Notes: generated from the letters alone by a model not told the origin. A stretch of 62,246 nucleotides of DNA from Nitrosomonas oligotropha (GCF_009833085.1 NZ_QRBZ01000033.1:1-62246); one strand, 5' to 3'; numbered from the stretch's first letter, positions 40,627 to 52,775 are shown. A program made the numbers and translations.

Positions 40627-40863
40627 ATGAAAAAGTACATTGAAGATGCAGAAAAAAAGTAGGAATACAGACTGTAATTAGCGAAGATACTAGGAGTTTC
40701 AGCTAGTTATATAAGATTAATAAAAGCTGGAAAAAGCGGATTATCGGCTGACATGTGCATAGTATTGGCCGATTTTATTGGAGCTGATCGACTGGAAGTT
40801 ATCGCAGGAAGTAATTTAGTTACGGAAAAAGAAAGATTCTTGAAAGCTGTTTCCGGAAAGTAA
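40627..40863 (+). pseudogene. HTH-type phage regulator gene with two in-frame stops
   Basis: From ATG 40627 the frame reads MKKYIEDAEKK, then TAG (40660-40662), EYRL, TAA (40675-40677), then LAKILGVSASYIRLIKAGKS, LSADMCIVLADFIGADRLEV and on to TAA 40861-40863. The Cro/CI-like helix-turn-helix (AKILGVSASYIRLIKAG) is intact. Both stops are one base from Gln codons (CAG, CAA). It is divergent from the replication gene, where the immunity repressor would be, so this prophage has probably lost repression by its own protein. Confidence 0.75.
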
Positions 40864-40984
40864 AATGAAAAACAATTTAATCGAATTGACCAGATGTCGC
40901 ACAATTGGTAAGTTTTAAATTCTCACTTCAAGTATTTCGGAAGTACAAAATCAAGTTTCGCTTTTGGTCGATACTGGTAATCGC

Positions 40985-41740
40985 ATGACTAATGGTTCAT
41001 TTAAAATTCTGACTTATAATATCCATAAAGGGTTTAGCGCTACTAACTTGCGTTTCATTCTGCATGAAATCAAGAATTCGTTACGCTACGTCAATGCCGA
41101 TATAGTTTTTCTGCAAGAAATACACGGTGAACATGCAATATCGAACAATCGATTCATTGACTGGCCCAATAACCGGCAATTTGAATTTCTAGCCGATCAA
41201 GTCTGGCACCATTATGCTTATGGTAAAAATGCTATTTATAAGTCAGGTCATCACGGCAATGCGATTTTGAGTAAATATCCCTTTGTTGAATGGGAAAATA
41301 TTAATGTTTCATTATTTAAATCAGCGAGCCGGAGTTTGTTACATGGGACCATTCAAATTCCCGGAACGGATGAGAGAATTCATGTCATCTGCGTACATTT
41401 AGGATTATTTGAACAAGAGAGAGAGCGTCAGCTCTCAACACTGGTAAAACGCATCAATTCACATATTCCAGCAAACGAGCCACTGATTATTGCCGGTGAT
41501 TTTAATGATTGGCGCGGTCGTGCCGAGCATTTTTTACATCAGGATTTAGGAGTTAAAGAGGCATTTAAAATTACCCATGGTGCTTATGCACGAACATTCC
41601 CTGCCTGGTTGCCCATGTTATCCATGGATCGAATTTATTATCGTGATCTGGATATTGTTAGTTGTGACTACCTTCAAGGGCAACCATGGCGTCATTTATC
41701 CGATCATATTCCATTGCTTGCAGAGTTTCGATTAACTTAA
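40985..41740 (+). CDS. Endonuclease/exonuclease/phosphatase-family protein
   Basis: 251 aa from ATG 40985. It has the EEP fold motifs: KILTYNIHKGF, DIVFLQEIHGEH (catalytic Glu), SRSLLHGTIQ, HVICVHLGLF, IIAGDFNDWRG (Asp/Asn pair) and the terminal LSDHIPLLAEFRL (catalytic His). The substrate may be DNA or a lipid/sugar phosphate; family members near cardiolipin synthase genes are common, but none is here. No ribosome site is visible and a TTG at 40964 is also in frame. The 5' region abuts the prophage and could have been altered by it. Confidence 0.88.
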   Translation: MTNGSFKILTYNIHKGFSATNLRFILHEIKNSLRYVNADIVFLQEIHGEHAISNNRFIDWPNNRQFEFLADQVWHHYAYGKNAIYKSGHHGNAILSKYPFVEWENINVSLFKSASRSLLHGTIQIPGTDERIHVICVHLGLFEQERERQLSTLVKRINSHIPANEPLIIAGDFNDWRGRAEHFLHQDLGVKEAFKITHGAYARTFPAWLPMLSMDRIYYRDLDIVSCDYLQGQPWRHLSDHIPLLAEFRLT

Positions 41741-41790
41741 CCATTCAGCTTGCTGATATCAAAGAAAAAATTAGTGATTAAATATTGTAC

Positions 41791-44208
41791 TCAATGTTTA
41801 ATCACAGATTCAGTTATACTTTCCTCGGCATTTGACTGTAAGACAGGCTGCGAAATTGGCGCAGGAAATAGTTCCGGTTTATGCTCCAGCGCGATGTCAA
41901 GCACTTGATCAATCCATTTAACTGGATAAATGGTTAGCTGACTCTTTACATTAGCTGGAATTTCGGTCAAGTCTTTCACATTCTTTTCAGGAATAATAAC
42001 TGATTTAATACCACCGCGATGTGCCGCCAATAATTTTTCTTTTAAACCGCCGATTGGAAGCACTTCACCTCTGAGGGTAATTTCTCCAGTCATCGCGACA
42101 TCAGCTCTTACAGCAATATTTGTAAGAACTGATACCATTGCGACACATATGCCAATCCCAGCACTCGGCCCGTCCTTGGGCGTTGCTCCTTCAGGAAGGT
42201 GAATGTGAATATCATTCTTTTGGTAAAAATCTTCCGCTATTCCTAGCAGATGAGAACGGCTCCGGACCACCGAAAGCGCTGCCTGAATAGATTCTTGCAT
42301 CACTTCACCAAGTTGCCCGGTTGTGATAGTTTTTCCTTTTCCTGCCAGCACCACTGCTTCAATAGTGAGTAATTCACCGCCAACCTCGGTCCAGGCCAGG
42401 CCAGTTACCTGCCCAACTTGATTTTTTTCTTCTGCTACGCCATAAGTATAACGTCTTACGCCTAAGAATCTGTCGAGATTACGAGAAGTAACGGTAATTT
42501 TATTTTTACCTTTTTTGAGCAACATTGCTTTCACGGCTTTGCGGCAAATTTTTGAAATTTCCCGCTCCATTGCACGCACGCCCGCCTCTCTCGTGTAGTA
42601 ACGCGCAATATCCCGCAACGCAGATTCCGAAACAGTCAGTTCATTTTCCTCAAGTCCATGATTTTGCATCTGTTTTGTTAATAAGTAGCGTGTCGATATA
42701 TTCAGCTTCTCATCTTCCGTATACCCTGATAATTGAATGACTTCCATGCGATCAAGCAGCGCGGGTGGAATATTCAATGTATTTGCAGTGGCTACAAACA
42801 TCACATCGGACAAGTCGTACTCTACTTCGATATAGTGATCGACAAACGTGCTATTTTGTTCAGGATCAAGAACTTCCAGCAGAGCAGATGCTGGATCTCC
42901 ACGGAAATCCATACCCATCTTATCGACTTCATCGAGCAAGAATAGTGGATTCTTGACACCAACCTTGCTCATATTGTGCAAGATCTTACCCGGCATTGAT
43001 CCGATGTAGGTTTTTCTGTGGCCGCGAATTTCAGCTTCATCGCGCACACCACCTAATGACATGCGCACAAATTTCCGGTTTGTGGCATGAGCGATCGATT
43101 GCCCTAATGAAGTTTTACCAACACCCGGAGGACCAACCAAGCAAAGAATCGGTGCCTTCAGTTTACTGACACGTTGCTGAACCGCAAGATATTCAACGAT
43201 CCGTTCTTTTACTTTTTCCAAACCATAATGATCTTTTTCCAGTCTTGCTTCTGCCGCTTTAAGGTCCTGATTGATCTTACTTTTCTTTTTCCAAGGCAAA
43301 GTTACCAGTGCATCAATATAATTACGCACTACCGTTGCTTCGGCAGACATTGGGGACATCAAGCGCAGTTTTTTTAATTCCGATTCGGCCTTGGCGAGCA
43401 CTTCTTTCGGCATTTGAGCAGACTTGATTTTTTTCTCAATTTCATCGATGTCTGCACCATCTTCGCCCTCGCCTAATTCTTTCTGAATAGCTTTTACTTG
43501 CTCATTAAGATAGTAGTCACGCTGACTTTTTTCCATCTGGCGCTTAACTCTACCGCGAATACGTTTTTCAACTTGTAAAATATCTAATTCAGTTTCTAAC
43601 AATCCTAATAAATGTTCCAGGCGTTTAGATACTTCAAAAATTTCAAGTACTTCTTGTTTTTGCTCAAGTTTTAACGGTAAGTAGGCAGCAATCGTATCAG
43701 CAAGACGGCCGGCATCATCAATGCCTCCCAACGAAGTAATGATCTCCGGCGGAATTTTTTTATTGAGTTTCACATATTGATCAAACTGAGTCAGAATAGC
43801 GCGGCGCATCGCTTCCACTTCCGGATTTTCCGTGGTATCGGATCGGATTTGCACTGCTCTGCCAGAATAATGAGTTTCAGAGTCAACTAACTCCTGAATA
43901 CGAGCCCGGTGATTACCTTCCACCAGAACCTTGACGGTACCGTCAGGCAACTTCAGCATTTGCAACAAGCTGGCAATACTGCATACATCGTAAAGATCTT
44001 CAGGAGCAGGGTCATCCTTTGACGCTACTTTTTGGGCAACCAGCAGAATATTCTTATTCGACTCCATAGCCAGTTCCAGTGCTTTGATGGATTTCTGTCT
44101 ACCGACAAATAATGGAATAACCATATGCGGAAAAACAACTACGTCTCGCAAAGGCAATAGCGGCAGTATCAACTGTTCAGAATCTTCAATTAAAGAAGTC
44201 ATATCCAC
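41791..44208 (-). CDS. lon: ATP-dependent protease Lon
   Basis: 805 aa. It has an N-terminal substrate-binding domain (LPLLPLRDVVVFPHMVIPLFVGR), a AAA+ module with Walker A GPPGVGKTS and Walker B LFLLDEVDKMG, and a C-terminal protease domain with the Ser of PKDGPSAGIG and the Lys of GGLKEKLLAAHRGGIK. It degrades misfolded and regulatory proteins in the cytoplasm. It follows clpX after 168 bp that contain a long inverted repeat, so it may have its own control. Confidence 0.98.
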   Translation of the reverse strand: MDMTSLIEDSEQLILPLLPLRDVVVFPHMVIPLFVGRQKSIKALELAMESNKNILLVAQKVASKDDPAPEDLYDVCSIASLLQMLKLPDGTVKVLVEGNHRARIQELVDSETHYSGRAVQIRSDTTENPEVEAMRRAILTQFDQYVKLNKKIPPEIITSLGGIDDAGRLADTIAAYLPLKLEQKQEVLEIFEVSKRLEHLLGLLETELDILQVEKRIRGRVKRQMEKSQRDYYLNEQVKAIQKELGEGEDGADIDEIEKKIKSAQMPKEVLAKAESELKKLRLMSPMSAEATVVRNYIDALVTLPWKKKSKINQDLKAAEARLEKDHYGLEKVKERIVEYLAVQQRVSKLKAPILCLVGPPGVGKTSLGQSIAHATNRKFVRMSLGGVRDEAEIRGHRKTYIGSMPGKILHNMSKVGVKNPLFLLDEVDKMGMDFRGDPASALLEVLDPEQNSTFVDHYIEVEYDLSDVMFVATANTLNIPPALLDRMEVIQLSGYTEDEKLNISTRYLLTKQMQNHGLEENELTVSESALRDIARYYTREAGVRAMEREISKICRKAVKAMLLKKGKNKITVTSRNLDRFLGVRRYTYGVAEEKNQVGQVTGLAWTEVGGELLTIEAVVLAGKGKTITTGQLGEVMQESIQAALSVVRSRSHLLGIAEDFYQKNDIHIHLPEGATPKDGPSAGIGICVAMVSVLTNIAVRADVAMTGEITLRGEVLPIGGLKEKLLAAHRGGIKSVIIPEKNVKDLTEIPANVKSQLTIYPVKWIDQVLDIALEHKPELFPAPISQPVLQSNAEESITESVIKH

Positions 44209-44294
44209 TCATTAAATAAATTCACAACTGATTAATAAAATATGTGCACAAACTAGAAATACAAGATGACTATCAAAAACACCAGCACATGTTA

Positions 44295-44354
44295 GCTATC
44301 TGTAAATACTTCATATAATGTCGGTATCAATATGCTTGGTTCTTTACAGATAGC
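44295..44354. repeat. Inverted repeat between clpX and lon
   Basis: GCTATCTGTAAA (44295-44306) and TTTACAGATAGC (44343-44354) are perfect 12-bp arms around a 36-nt loop. It lies 23 nt after the clpX stop on the transcribed strand, where it could attenuate read-through into lon. The loop holds AT-rich promoter-like sequence. Confidence 0.55.
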
Positions 44355-44376
44355 ATTACCAATCAAGTTTTTTCAA

Positions 44377-45654
44377 TTACTTGGAACGCTTAGCAATTTT
44401 TGGTTGATCCGAGTAGATTAAAATTGGTTTGATATCATCATTGGTCGAGTTATAGTCAATGACTACTTTTGTCACATTTTCGAGCGACGGAAGATCATAC
44501 ATAATATCCAGCAATATTTCTTCAAGAATTGAGCGTAAACCACGCGCACCGGTTTTACGTGTTAAAGCCTTCTTAGCAATGGCTTTAAGTGCTGGCTCCC
44601 GGAACTCTAAATCAACGCCCCCTTCCATATTGAACATTTTCCAATATTGTTTAACGAGTGCATTCTTCGGTTCCGTTAAAATTTGAATCAATGCCGCTTC
44701 GTTGAGCTCTTCCAATGTGGCAACCACTGGTAAACGCCCAACAAACTCGGGGATCAAACCAAATTTTACTAAATCTTCAGGTTCTACTTGTTGCAGCACC
44801 TTATTCATATCTTTGCGTGTATGGCTTTTTACATCGACGCCAAAACCAATTCCACCTTTTTCGGTACGCGCCCTGATCACTTTATCGAGACCGTCAAATG
44901 CGCCACCGCAAATGAACAGAATATTGGTTGTATCGACTTGGATAAATTCTTGATTAGGATGCTTCCGTCCACCCTGAGGAGGAACCATCGCAATGGTGCC
45001 TTCGATTAATTTCAATAATGCCTGTTGCACGCCTTCACCGGAGACATCACGTGTAATGGATGGGTTATCCGATTTGCGTGAGATTTTATCGATTTCATCA
45101 ATGTAAACGATACCACGTTGCGCTTTCTCGGCATCATAATTACATTTTTGCAGTAATTTCTGGATAATGTTTTCTACGTCTTCACCGACATAACCTGCTT
45201 CGGTCAAGGCCGTAGCATCAGCCATAATGAAAGGAACATCCAAGAGCCGGGCTAAGGTTTGCGCCAGCAATGTTTTACCCGAACCTGTTGGACCGACAAG
45301 CAGAATGTTGCTTTTTGATAGCTCGATATCATCGGTTTCATCCGATTTTGTTACATTTCTCAGCCGCTTATAATGATTATAAACTGCAACAGAAAGAATT
45401 TTCTTCGCGGACTCCTGCCCGATTACATATTGATCAAGTATCTGGCAGATCTCACGAGGTACCGGCAAGTTTGATTTGACTAACTTGGTTGCCTCATCAC
45501 CTTGCATTTCTTCGCGAATGATGTCATTGCATAAATCGATACATTCATCGCAAATAAAGACCGAAGGGCCTGCAATCAGTTTTCTTACTTCATGCTGACT
45601 CTTGCCACAAAAAGAACAATAAAGAAGTTTCTCGCTACTAGCTTTGTCTGGCAT
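44377..45654 (-). CDS. clpX: ClpX, ATPase subunit of the ClpXP protease
   Basis: 425 aa. The N-terminal zinc-binding domain has two Cys pairs (YCSFCGKS and [10 protein letters not shown]), followed by the AAA+ core with [16 protein letters not shown] and the pore loop GYVGED, then the IGF-type loop region. It unfolds tagged substrates and feeds them to ClpP. It is 64 bp downstream of clpP. Confidence 0.99.
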   Translation of the reverse strand: MPDKASSEKLLYCSFCGKSQHEVRKLIAGPSVFICDECIDLCNDIIREEMQGDEATKLVKSNLPVPREICQILDQYVIGQESAKKILSVAVYNHYKRLRNVTKSDETDDIELSKSNILLVGPTGSGKTLLAQTLARLLDVPFIMADATALTEAGYVGEDVENIIQKLLQKCNYDAEKAQRGIVYIDEIDKISRKSDNPSITRDVSGEGVQQALLKLIEGTIAMVPPQGGRKHPNQEFIQVDTTNILFICGGAFDGLDKVIRARTEKGGIGFGVDVKSHTRKDMNKVLQQVEPEDLVKFGLIPEFVGRLPVVATLEELNEAALIQILTEPKNALVKQYWKMFNMEGGVDLEFREPALKAIAKKALTRKTGARGLRSILEEILLDIMYDLPSLENVTKVVIDYNSTNDDIKPILIYSDQPKIAKRSK

Positions 45655-45718
45655 ATTTTTGTCCCACCGTAATCGAGTTTAGGTAACCGTGTTTAAACAA
45701 ATTTTGCACAAGCATTCG

Positions 45719-46360
45719 TCAACTTGCGCTTACATCTCTTTGTGCCAATACCGCATCTACTAATCCATAACTTACAGATTCCGTAGCGCTCATAAAATTA
45801 TCACGATCTGTATCTTTTTCGACATCGGAGACCGGGCGCCCGGTGTGTTTTGCCATGATCTCATTTAATCGAGCTTTAAGATATAATATCTCACGTGCAT
45901 GTATCTCGATATCCGAAGCCTGCCCCTGAAAACCTCCAAGCGGTTGATGAATCATGACGCGTGAATTCGGCAAACAATAACGCTTACCTTTCGCGCCCGC
46001 CGTTAAAAGTAATGCTCCCATACTTGCTGCTTGACCGATGCATAAAGTACTGACATCCGGTTTTATATACTGCATTGTGTCATAAATGGCCAAACCGGCG
46101 GATACCATTCCTCCCGGAGAGTTAATATAAAAATGAATATCTTTTTCTGAATTTTCAGATTCAAGAAATAAAAACTGTGCAACTACCAGATTTGCACTGG
46201 TTTCGGTAACGGGGCCGACCAGGAAAACAACTCTTTCCTTTAATAAGCGCGAATAAATATCATAAGCACGCTCACCGCGTCCGCTGGTTTCTATCACCAT
46301 GGGAATCAATCCCAGGTTCCTTGGTTCCAGATCATGCATATTATCAAAAATTTGCTTCAT
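45719..46360 (-). CDS. clpP: ATP-dependent Clp protease proteolytic subunit
   Basis: 213 aa. The catalytic Ser is in [11 protein letters not shown], the His in [11 protein letters not shown] and the Asp in DRDNFMSA. The N-terminal [20 protein letters not shown] is typical. It forms the tetradecameric peptidase chamber. It starts 1 nt after the tig stop. Confidence 0.99.
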   Translation of the reverse strand: MKQIFDNMHDLEPRNLGLIPMVIETSGRGERAYDIYSRLLKERVVFLVGPVTETSANLVVAQFLFLESENSEKDIHFYINSPGGMVSAGLAIYDTMQYIKPDVSTLCIGQAASMGALLLTAGAKGKRYCLPNSRVMIHQPLGGFQGQASDIEIHAREILYLKARLNEIMAKHTGRPVSDVEKDTDRDNFMSATESVSYGLVDAVLAQRDVSAS

Positions 46361-46361
46361 T

Positions 46362-47666
46362 TCAGGATATCCCCATCAGCTCGTCGAAAGTTACGGTTTT
46401 GTTGATTAATTTTATTTTTCCGAGCGCCCAATCCACTACATTTTCTTCCAGAGCTAATGATTCTGCTTCTTGTAATCGTTCTGAAGAAGCATAATGCCAT
46501 TTAACAACCTGTTCCGGATTTTCATAACTTTGTGCTGCATCTTCTATAATTCTGCGAACCTGTTCCGGAGCTGCTTTCAGCGCATGCACTTTTACTAGTT
46601 CCGCCAGAATCAACCCCAGTTTTACGCGATATTCCGCTTTTTCTTTAAACAGATCCGATGACAGCGATATTTCCTTGGATTTCATTCCGCGTGCTTCCAA
46701 ATCGCTTTTCGCGTTTTGCAGCAACCTTTCTTTTTCTTGATTAATCAATACATTTGGTGCATCGATCTGGGTCGTGCTCAATAACACCTGCATAATTTGT
46801 TCTTTTAGTTTTGACCTGGCTCGCTTGGAAACTTCACGTTCAAGATCTTTTTGTATACCCTCGCGCAGCTTTTGAAGATCTCCATCGGGGATACCTAACG
46901 ATTTGGCAAATTCGGCATCGATAGTTGGCAATACCGGTTCTGCCAATTCATTCAATGTAACTTCAAAAGTAACGGTTTTTCCAGCAATTTCTTTACCATG
47001 ATAATCTTCAGGAAAAACCACATCAAATGATTTACTGCTACCGGCTTGCATATCAATGAGCGCAGCTTCAAAATCCTTTAGAAATTTTCCATCGCCCAGA
47101 ATCAAGTACACATCGTTAGATTTACCACCTGCAAAATCATTTCCATCGATGGTGCCGTGATAATCGATCTTAACCCGATCGCCCTTTTTTGCAGGACGAT
47201 TGGCCGGTTGATAGGCCACGCGCTGTTTACATATCATATCAAGCGTCTTGTCGATATCCGTTTCACTAACTTTCACAGTGGGCTGCTCAATACTCTGGTT
47301 ACTTAAATCACCCAATACGATCTCGGGGTACACTTCAAATATTGCGCTTACGGTATATTGCGAGTCGTTGCCATCAGCCGCTTTAGCTTCAAAGCGCGGA
47401 TAGCCGGCCACTTGCAAGTTCTGCTGCTGAACAGTGTCTTTGAACTCTTTATGCACCGCATCGTTCAATACATCTTGCTGAACCTGCACTCCATACATTT
47501 GAGTAATTATTTTCAATGGGACTTTTCCAGGGCGAAAACCATGCAATTTGGCTGTTCTCGCCAGCCGCTGCAAGCGGTTATCAATTTCACTCTGTAATTT
47601 CTCCAGAGAAATTGTAATATCAAAACGACGTTCTAGTGCACCGAGGTTTTCTACATTTGATCCCAT
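46362..47666 (-). CDS. tig: Trigger factor
   Basis: 434 aa. It has the ribosome-binding domain with [12 protein letters not shown], the FKBP-like isomerase domain ([22 protein letters not shown]) and a C-terminal chaperone domain of long helices. It meets nascent chains at the ribosome exit. It is first in the tig-clpP-clpX-lon order common to proteobacteria. Confidence 0.97.
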   Translation of the reverse strand: MGSNVENLGALERRFDITISLEKLQSEIDNRLQRLARTAKLHGFRPGKVPLKIITQMYGVQVQQDVLNDAVHKEFKDTVQQQNLQVAGYPRFEAKAADGNDSQYTVSAIFEVYPEIVLGDLSNQSIEQPTVKVSETDIDKTLDMICKQRVAYQPANRPAKKGDRVKIDYHGTIDGNDFAGGKSNDVYLILGDGKFLKDFEAALIDMQAGSSKSFDVVFPEDYHGKEIAGKTVTFEVTLNELAEPVLPTIDAEFAKSLGIPDGDLQKLREGIQKDLEREVSKRARSKLKEQIMQVLLSTTQIDAPNVLINQEKERLLQNAKSDLEARGMKSKEISLSSDLFKEKAEYRVKLGLILAELVKVHALKAAPEQVRRIIEDAAQSYENPEQVVKWHYASSERLQEAESLALEENVVDWALGKIKLINKTVTFDELMGIS

Positions 47667-47771
47667 TCAAGTTCCCGACTGATTAAATATTTTTCAATAT
47701 ATTGCAATAACATCCGGTTATTTCTTGATATACCGGACAACCGGATAAAAAGATTGCTGCTAAAGATAATT

Positions 47772-47856
<85 letters not shown>

Positions 47857-47929
47857 AAGTCAATTTATTGTAACGATTATACCTTTTAATCCCGCTGATC
47901 GCAGCCAGATCATTCAATTACCGTACTAA

Positions 47930-48676
47930 TTAGCACGGGACAGTTTGCCCGCTCACACCTTTGCTGTCCGGCCCCATCAAATACAGATAGGCTGCCATTA
48001 AATCTTCCGGGCGGCGCATCGTTTGTTTGACTTCGCCAGGATGCGTCATAATCCGTTGCGGTGAATTGACAATCCCGGGCACAATAGAATTCATGCGTAA
48101 ATTGGGCAATGTTTCCCATTCATCGGCTTGTATCTTCATCAAAGCGTGAACCCCTGCGTTGGCTACGGCAAAACCACCCCAATACGCCGAAGGATTCAGT
48201 CCGTGCGAATTGGTTGTCATGATCACACTCGCATCCGGTGAAGTTTTCAATAAGGGCAAACACGCTTTTGTGAGCGCGAAGCGCGCGATCAGATTTACCT
48301 GAAGCAACGAGCGAAACTGTGCAACCGACTGATGTTCCAACGGACTTAAACCTGGCAGCAAGGCTGCATTATGCAAAATTCCATCCAGCCGGCCGAGTTG
48401 TTCCACAATCGCTTGCGCCAGTGTGGCGAAATCTTTGTCCTCGGCTTTTTCGAGATCAAGTGGATAAATAAGCGCTTGCGCTTTACCGAGTGCTTCAATC
48501 TCATCGTAAACAGTTTCCAGCTTTTTAACTTTACGCCCATGCAAAATCACGGTAGCGCCATGATTTGCATACGCCAAAGCTGCCGCACGCCCCAACCCCT
48601 GTCCTGCGCCAGTCACCAGAATAACGCGATTGAGCAATAAATCTGCAGGTGGTGAGTAGTTTTCTATTTTATCCAT
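47930..48676 (-). CDS. SDR-family protein lacking the catalytic Tyr and Lys
   Basis: 248 aa from ATG 48676 (MDKIENYSPPADLLLNRVIL). The Rossmann cofactor motif TGAGQGLGRAAA, the LDL.KAED acidic strand and HNAALLPG are present, as in YciK-like short-chain dehydrogenases. At the active site, where the family has YxxxK, the protein reads AYWGGFAVANAGV, that is Phe and Asn. So NAD(P) binding is likely but normal oxidoreductase catalysis is doubtful. The frame opens at 48784, but its first 36 residues are not SDR-like. Confidence 0.85.
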   Translation of the reverse strand: MDKIENYSPPADLLLNRVILVTGAGQGLGRAAALAYANHGATVILHGRKVKKLETVYDEIEALGKAQALIYPLDLEKAEDKDFATLAQAIVEQLGRLDGILHNAALLPGLSPLEHQSVAQFRSLLQVNLIARFALTKACLPLLKTSPDASVIMTTNSHGLNPSAYWGGFAVANAGVHALMKIQADEWETLPNLRMNSIVPGIVNSPQRIMTHPGEVKQTMRRPEDLMAAYLYLMGPDSKGVSGQTVPC

Positions 48677-48767
48677 ACCGTAGAATTTATCACGACAATA
48701 CATTTTCAGATAAAAATATAACGCCTGATAAGTATCTCTATTCCTCCAATCGAAATTCCAGTTGCAT

Positions 48768-48803
48768 AAAAAAACAGACTCCAAGAAATATTGGAGTCTG
48801 TTT
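48768..48803 (-). terminator. Intrinsic terminator of the groES-groL operon
   Basis: On the minus strand AAACAGACTCCAA pairs with TTGGAGTCTGTTT across a 6-nt loop and is followed by seven or more Ts. It lies 39 nt after the groL stop. Confidence 0.9.
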
Positions 48804-48841
48804 CGGTATCAAAACTCTAAGTTGCGCTGGAATAGTAATTA

Positions 48842-50509
<1,668 letters not shown>

Positions 50510-50550
50510 TCAACAACATATTGTCTTTAGCGAATATTGAACCGGTGCAA

Positions 50551-50841
50551 TTAGCCTTCAATTACACCCATGATATCTTCTTCCCGCATGACCAAAAGTT
50601 CTTCACCTTGAACTTTGACAGACTGTCCGGCATATTTTCCAAACAATACTTTGTCACCCACTTTAACTTCCAATGGACGCACTTTTCCATCATCGCCGAC
50701 CTTTCCTTTTCCTATTGCTAGAATCTCACCTTGATCAGGTTTTTCTGCGGCGCTGTCTGGGATAACAATACCTGAAGCGGTTTTGCGTTCATCTTCCAAT
50801 CGCTTGACAATCACACGATCATGCAAAGGGCGAATTTTCAT
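50551..50841 (-). CDS. groES: Co-chaperonin GroES
   Basis: 96 aa. It starts [20 protein letters not shown] with the mobile loop near [10 protein letters not shown], and ends [14 protein letters not shown]. It caps the GroEL ring. Regulation is readable upstream: a sigma-32-type promoter and a CIRCE element. Confidence 0.99.
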   Translation of the reverse strand: MKIRPLHDRVIVKRLEDERKTASGIVIPDSAAEKPDQGEILAIGKGKVGDDGKVRPLEVKVGDKVLFGKYAGQSVKVQGEELLVMREEDIMGVIEG

Positions 50842-50947
50842 ACTGTTTTCTCCTGTTAAAATTAAAAAGCCAAAATTTATGAAATACTCAGTATTTCATG
50901 TATAAATCTCTAATAAGTCAGAATGCTGATACGCGAGTGAGATGGCA

Positions 50948-50974
50948 TTAGCACTCATTAACTATGAGTGCTAA
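50948..50974 (-). promoter_or_regulatory. CIRCE operator (HrcA site) for groESL
   Basis: TTAGCACTC (50948-50956), a 9-bp spacer and GAGTGCTAA (50966-50974) are a perfect match to the CIRCE consensus. It is the binding site of the HrcA repressor and is placed just downstream of the sigma-32-type -10 element, about 107 bp before groES. Confidence 0.95.
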
Positions 50975-51003
50975 TAATAGGGGCTTTGACTCGGAATTTC
51001 AAG
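50975..51003 (-). promoter_or_regulatory. Sigma-32-type heat-shock promoter of groESL
   Basis: On the minus strand CTTGAAA (51003-50997), 13 bp, then CCCCTATTA (50983-50975) match the RpoH consensus. It directly abuts the CIRCE element, so groESL combines RpoH activation and HrcA repression. Confidence 0.8.
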
Positions 51004-51048
51004 ATCAAGTTACAAGAATATTTTCTAATACATTGTAATAAATAGAAT

Positions 51049-51081
51049 AAAAATAGATTCTGTATGAAAAATTCTATTTTT
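51049..51081 (-). terminator. AT-rich hairpin after mnmA, possible terminator
   Basis: AAAAATAGA (51049-51057) pairs with TCTATTTTT (51073-51081) across 15 nt, 52 nt after the mnmA stop. The stem is weak, but it lies where the mnmA message should end before the groESL promoter. Confidence 0.35.
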
Positions 51082-51132
51082 GTTTTCTACTTTTGCGAAC
51101 GCTAATTAAAGGCATGGCGGTTTTTCCGGCAT

Positions 51133-52212
51133 TTATTCCGCGATGACTCCACCACCAAGACATACCCTACTTTCATAAATCACGACCGACTGTCCCGGTG
51201 TGATGGCCCATTGCTGTTGCGCGAAATCGATCTGGCAATAATTTTGCGACAATTCTGTGATGGCACATGGAGCATCAACTTGGCGGTAGCGTGTTTTGGC
51301 GGCATAGACCCAATTGCAGTGCGGCTGCTTGCCGCTAATCCAGGTCAAATCGGTAGCTTTCAGCGATGGGTGGAGCAGATCCGGATGATCATGCCCTTGC
51401 ACTGCAATCAACACATTCCGGGCCATATCCTTGGCGGATACGAACCATGGCTCATCGTTGCCATCGCGTGTGCCGCCGATGCCGAGCCCCTGCCGCTGTC
51501 CGATGGTGTAATACATCAATCCTACATGCTGACCGATCACTTTGCCTTCAGGTGTTTGAATTTCGCCCGGTTCGTGCGGCAGGTAGCGATTGAGAAACTC
51601 CCGGAAAGGGCGTTCGCCGATGAAGCAAATACCGGTGCTGTCTTTTTTGGAAGAATTGGGCAAGTTCAATTCCCGGGCGATCTTCCGCACCTCGCGCTTA
51701 TACAGATGTCCGATCGGAAATAAGGTATTGGCGAGTTGTGTTTGATTGAGGCGATACAAAAAATAACTTTGATCTTTAGTACCGTCTTCGCCTTTTAGTA
51801 ATTGAAATATGCCGTTAACCTCACGCACCTGCGCATAGTGGCCGGTTGCAATATAATCCGCCCCCAGTTTATACGCATGATCGAGAAAAGCCTTGAATTT
51901 GATTTCGGCGTTACACAACACATCGGGATTAGGCGTCCGCCCCGCTTGATACTCGGCCAGAAAATGGGAAAAAACCCGGTCTTTGTATTCAGCGGAAAAA
52001 TTGACCACTTCAATCGGAATATCGATGACATCCGCAACCGATACCGCATCGAGAAAATCCTGGCGGGAAGAGCAGTATTCATCGGTATCGTCGTCTTCCC
52101 AGTTTTTCATGAACAGACCGACAACATCGTAGCCCTGCTGTTTCAGCAAGTAAGCCGCCACAGACGAATCAACACCGCCGGACATGCCAATGACAACACG
52201 GTATTTTTTCAT
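51133..52212 (-). CDS. mnmA: tRNA-specific 2-thiouridylase MnmA
   Basis: 359 aa from ATG 52212 ([20 protein letters not shown]). It has the PP-loop [17 protein letters not shown], a first catalytic Cys in [11 protein letters not shown] and a second in [12 protein letters not shown], and the C-terminal beta-barrel domains. It thiolates U34 of Lys, Glu and Gln tRNAs. An in-frame ATG at 52227 overlaps the NUDIX gene and is possible. ATG 52212 lies 4 nt after the NUDIX stop. Confidence 0.97.
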   Translation of the reverse strand: MKKYRVVIGMSGGVDSSVAAYLLKQQGYDVVGLFMKNWEDDDTDEYCSSRQDFLDAVSVADVIDIPIEVVNFSAEYKDRVFSHFLAEYQAGRTPNPDVLCNAEIKFKAFLDHAYKLGADYIATGHYAQVREVNGIFQLLKGEDGTKDQSYFLYRLNQTQLANTLFPIGHLYKREVRKIARELNLPNSSKKDSTGICFIGERPFREFLNRYLPHEPGEIQTPEGKVIGQHVGLMYYTIGQRQGLGIGGTRDGNDEPWFVSAKDMARNVLIAVQGHDHPDLLHPSLKATDLTWISGKQPHCNWVYAAKTRYRQVDAPCAITELSQNYCQIDFAQQQWAITPGQSVVIYESRVCLGGGVIAE

Positions 52213-52216
52213 CGCA

Positions 52217-52675
52217 TCACGACTCATAGTGTATCAGCAGCTCCAGCGGATAGCGTTTGCCCGCCAGATGGTCACAAATACATTGCATCACCAGCGGACT
52301 GCGGTGCTGCTGAATCATCCGATTCACTTCATCCAAACTATACCAAGAAGCCCGCAAAATGCCCGTGTCCAGTACACGCTCCGGATCGTGATGCGTCACA
52401 TGCCCGCCGAACGCGAAACGGATATACGTGGTATCGACGCGATGCGAGTGCCAATGATAAATACCCACCAGATATTCGGGAACAAAGGTATACGCGGTCT
52501 CCTCCAGCGTTTCCCGGATAGCGCCCTGAATAATGGACTCTCCCGGATCTAAATGCCCTGCCGGTTGATTTAAAAATAAACCGGCGCCGGCTTCGGGTTC
52601 TTCCTCAACAAGCAGATATTTACCATCGTGTTCAACAACGGCCGCAACCGTCACATTGGGTTTCCAGATCATCAT
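52217..52675 (-). CDS. NUDIX hydrolase (phosphatase NudJ-like)
   Basis: 152 aa. The NUDIX box is complete: [20 protein letters not shown]. The start [20 protein letters not shown] and the gene order directly before mnmA resemble NudJ, which hydrolyses nucleoside tri/diphosphates and thiamine pyrophosphate precursors. The substrate here is not proven. It is probably co-transcribed with mnmA. Confidence 0.93.
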   Translation of the reverse strand: MMIWKPNVTVAAVVEHDGKYLLVEEEPEAGAGLFLNQPAGHLDPGESIIQGAIRETLEETAYTFVPEYLVGIYHWHSHRVDTTYIRFAFGGHVTHHDPERVLDTGILRASWYSLDEVNRMIQQHRSPLVMQCICDHLAGKRYPLELLIHYES

Positions 52676-52775
52676 TTCGGGTATGTAGAATTAGTATGTG
52701 CGATATCGCGCGATCAATATGCTGTGAGTGTAAATACTGCGTATTATCGCATTGCCACTTTGAAATCTGGTGAAA

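Larger units (their letters stand above)
34101..40863 (-). mobile_element. Decaying filamentous prophage (inovirus), approximate limits
   Basis: About 6.8 kb in classic order on the minus strand: early gene, replication initiator, coat, tiny hydrophobic peptide, adsorption protein, gpVI-like, Zot, two small genes and a hairpin-rich gap, with cargo on the other strand and a divergent regulator. The left end is set at the dif-like site. The right end is a guess between 40863 and the gene at 40985, since no second att copy was found. At least three genes carry inactivating changes. Confidence 0.75.

Noticed and set aside
40895..40920. Second dif-like stretch (TGTCGCACAAT ... TTTTAAAT) at the right side of the inovirus
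   Set aside because: Its match is weak (about 7 of 11 in the XerD arm, with poor spacing) and its orientation is opposite to the site at 34073, so it cannot be the paired att.
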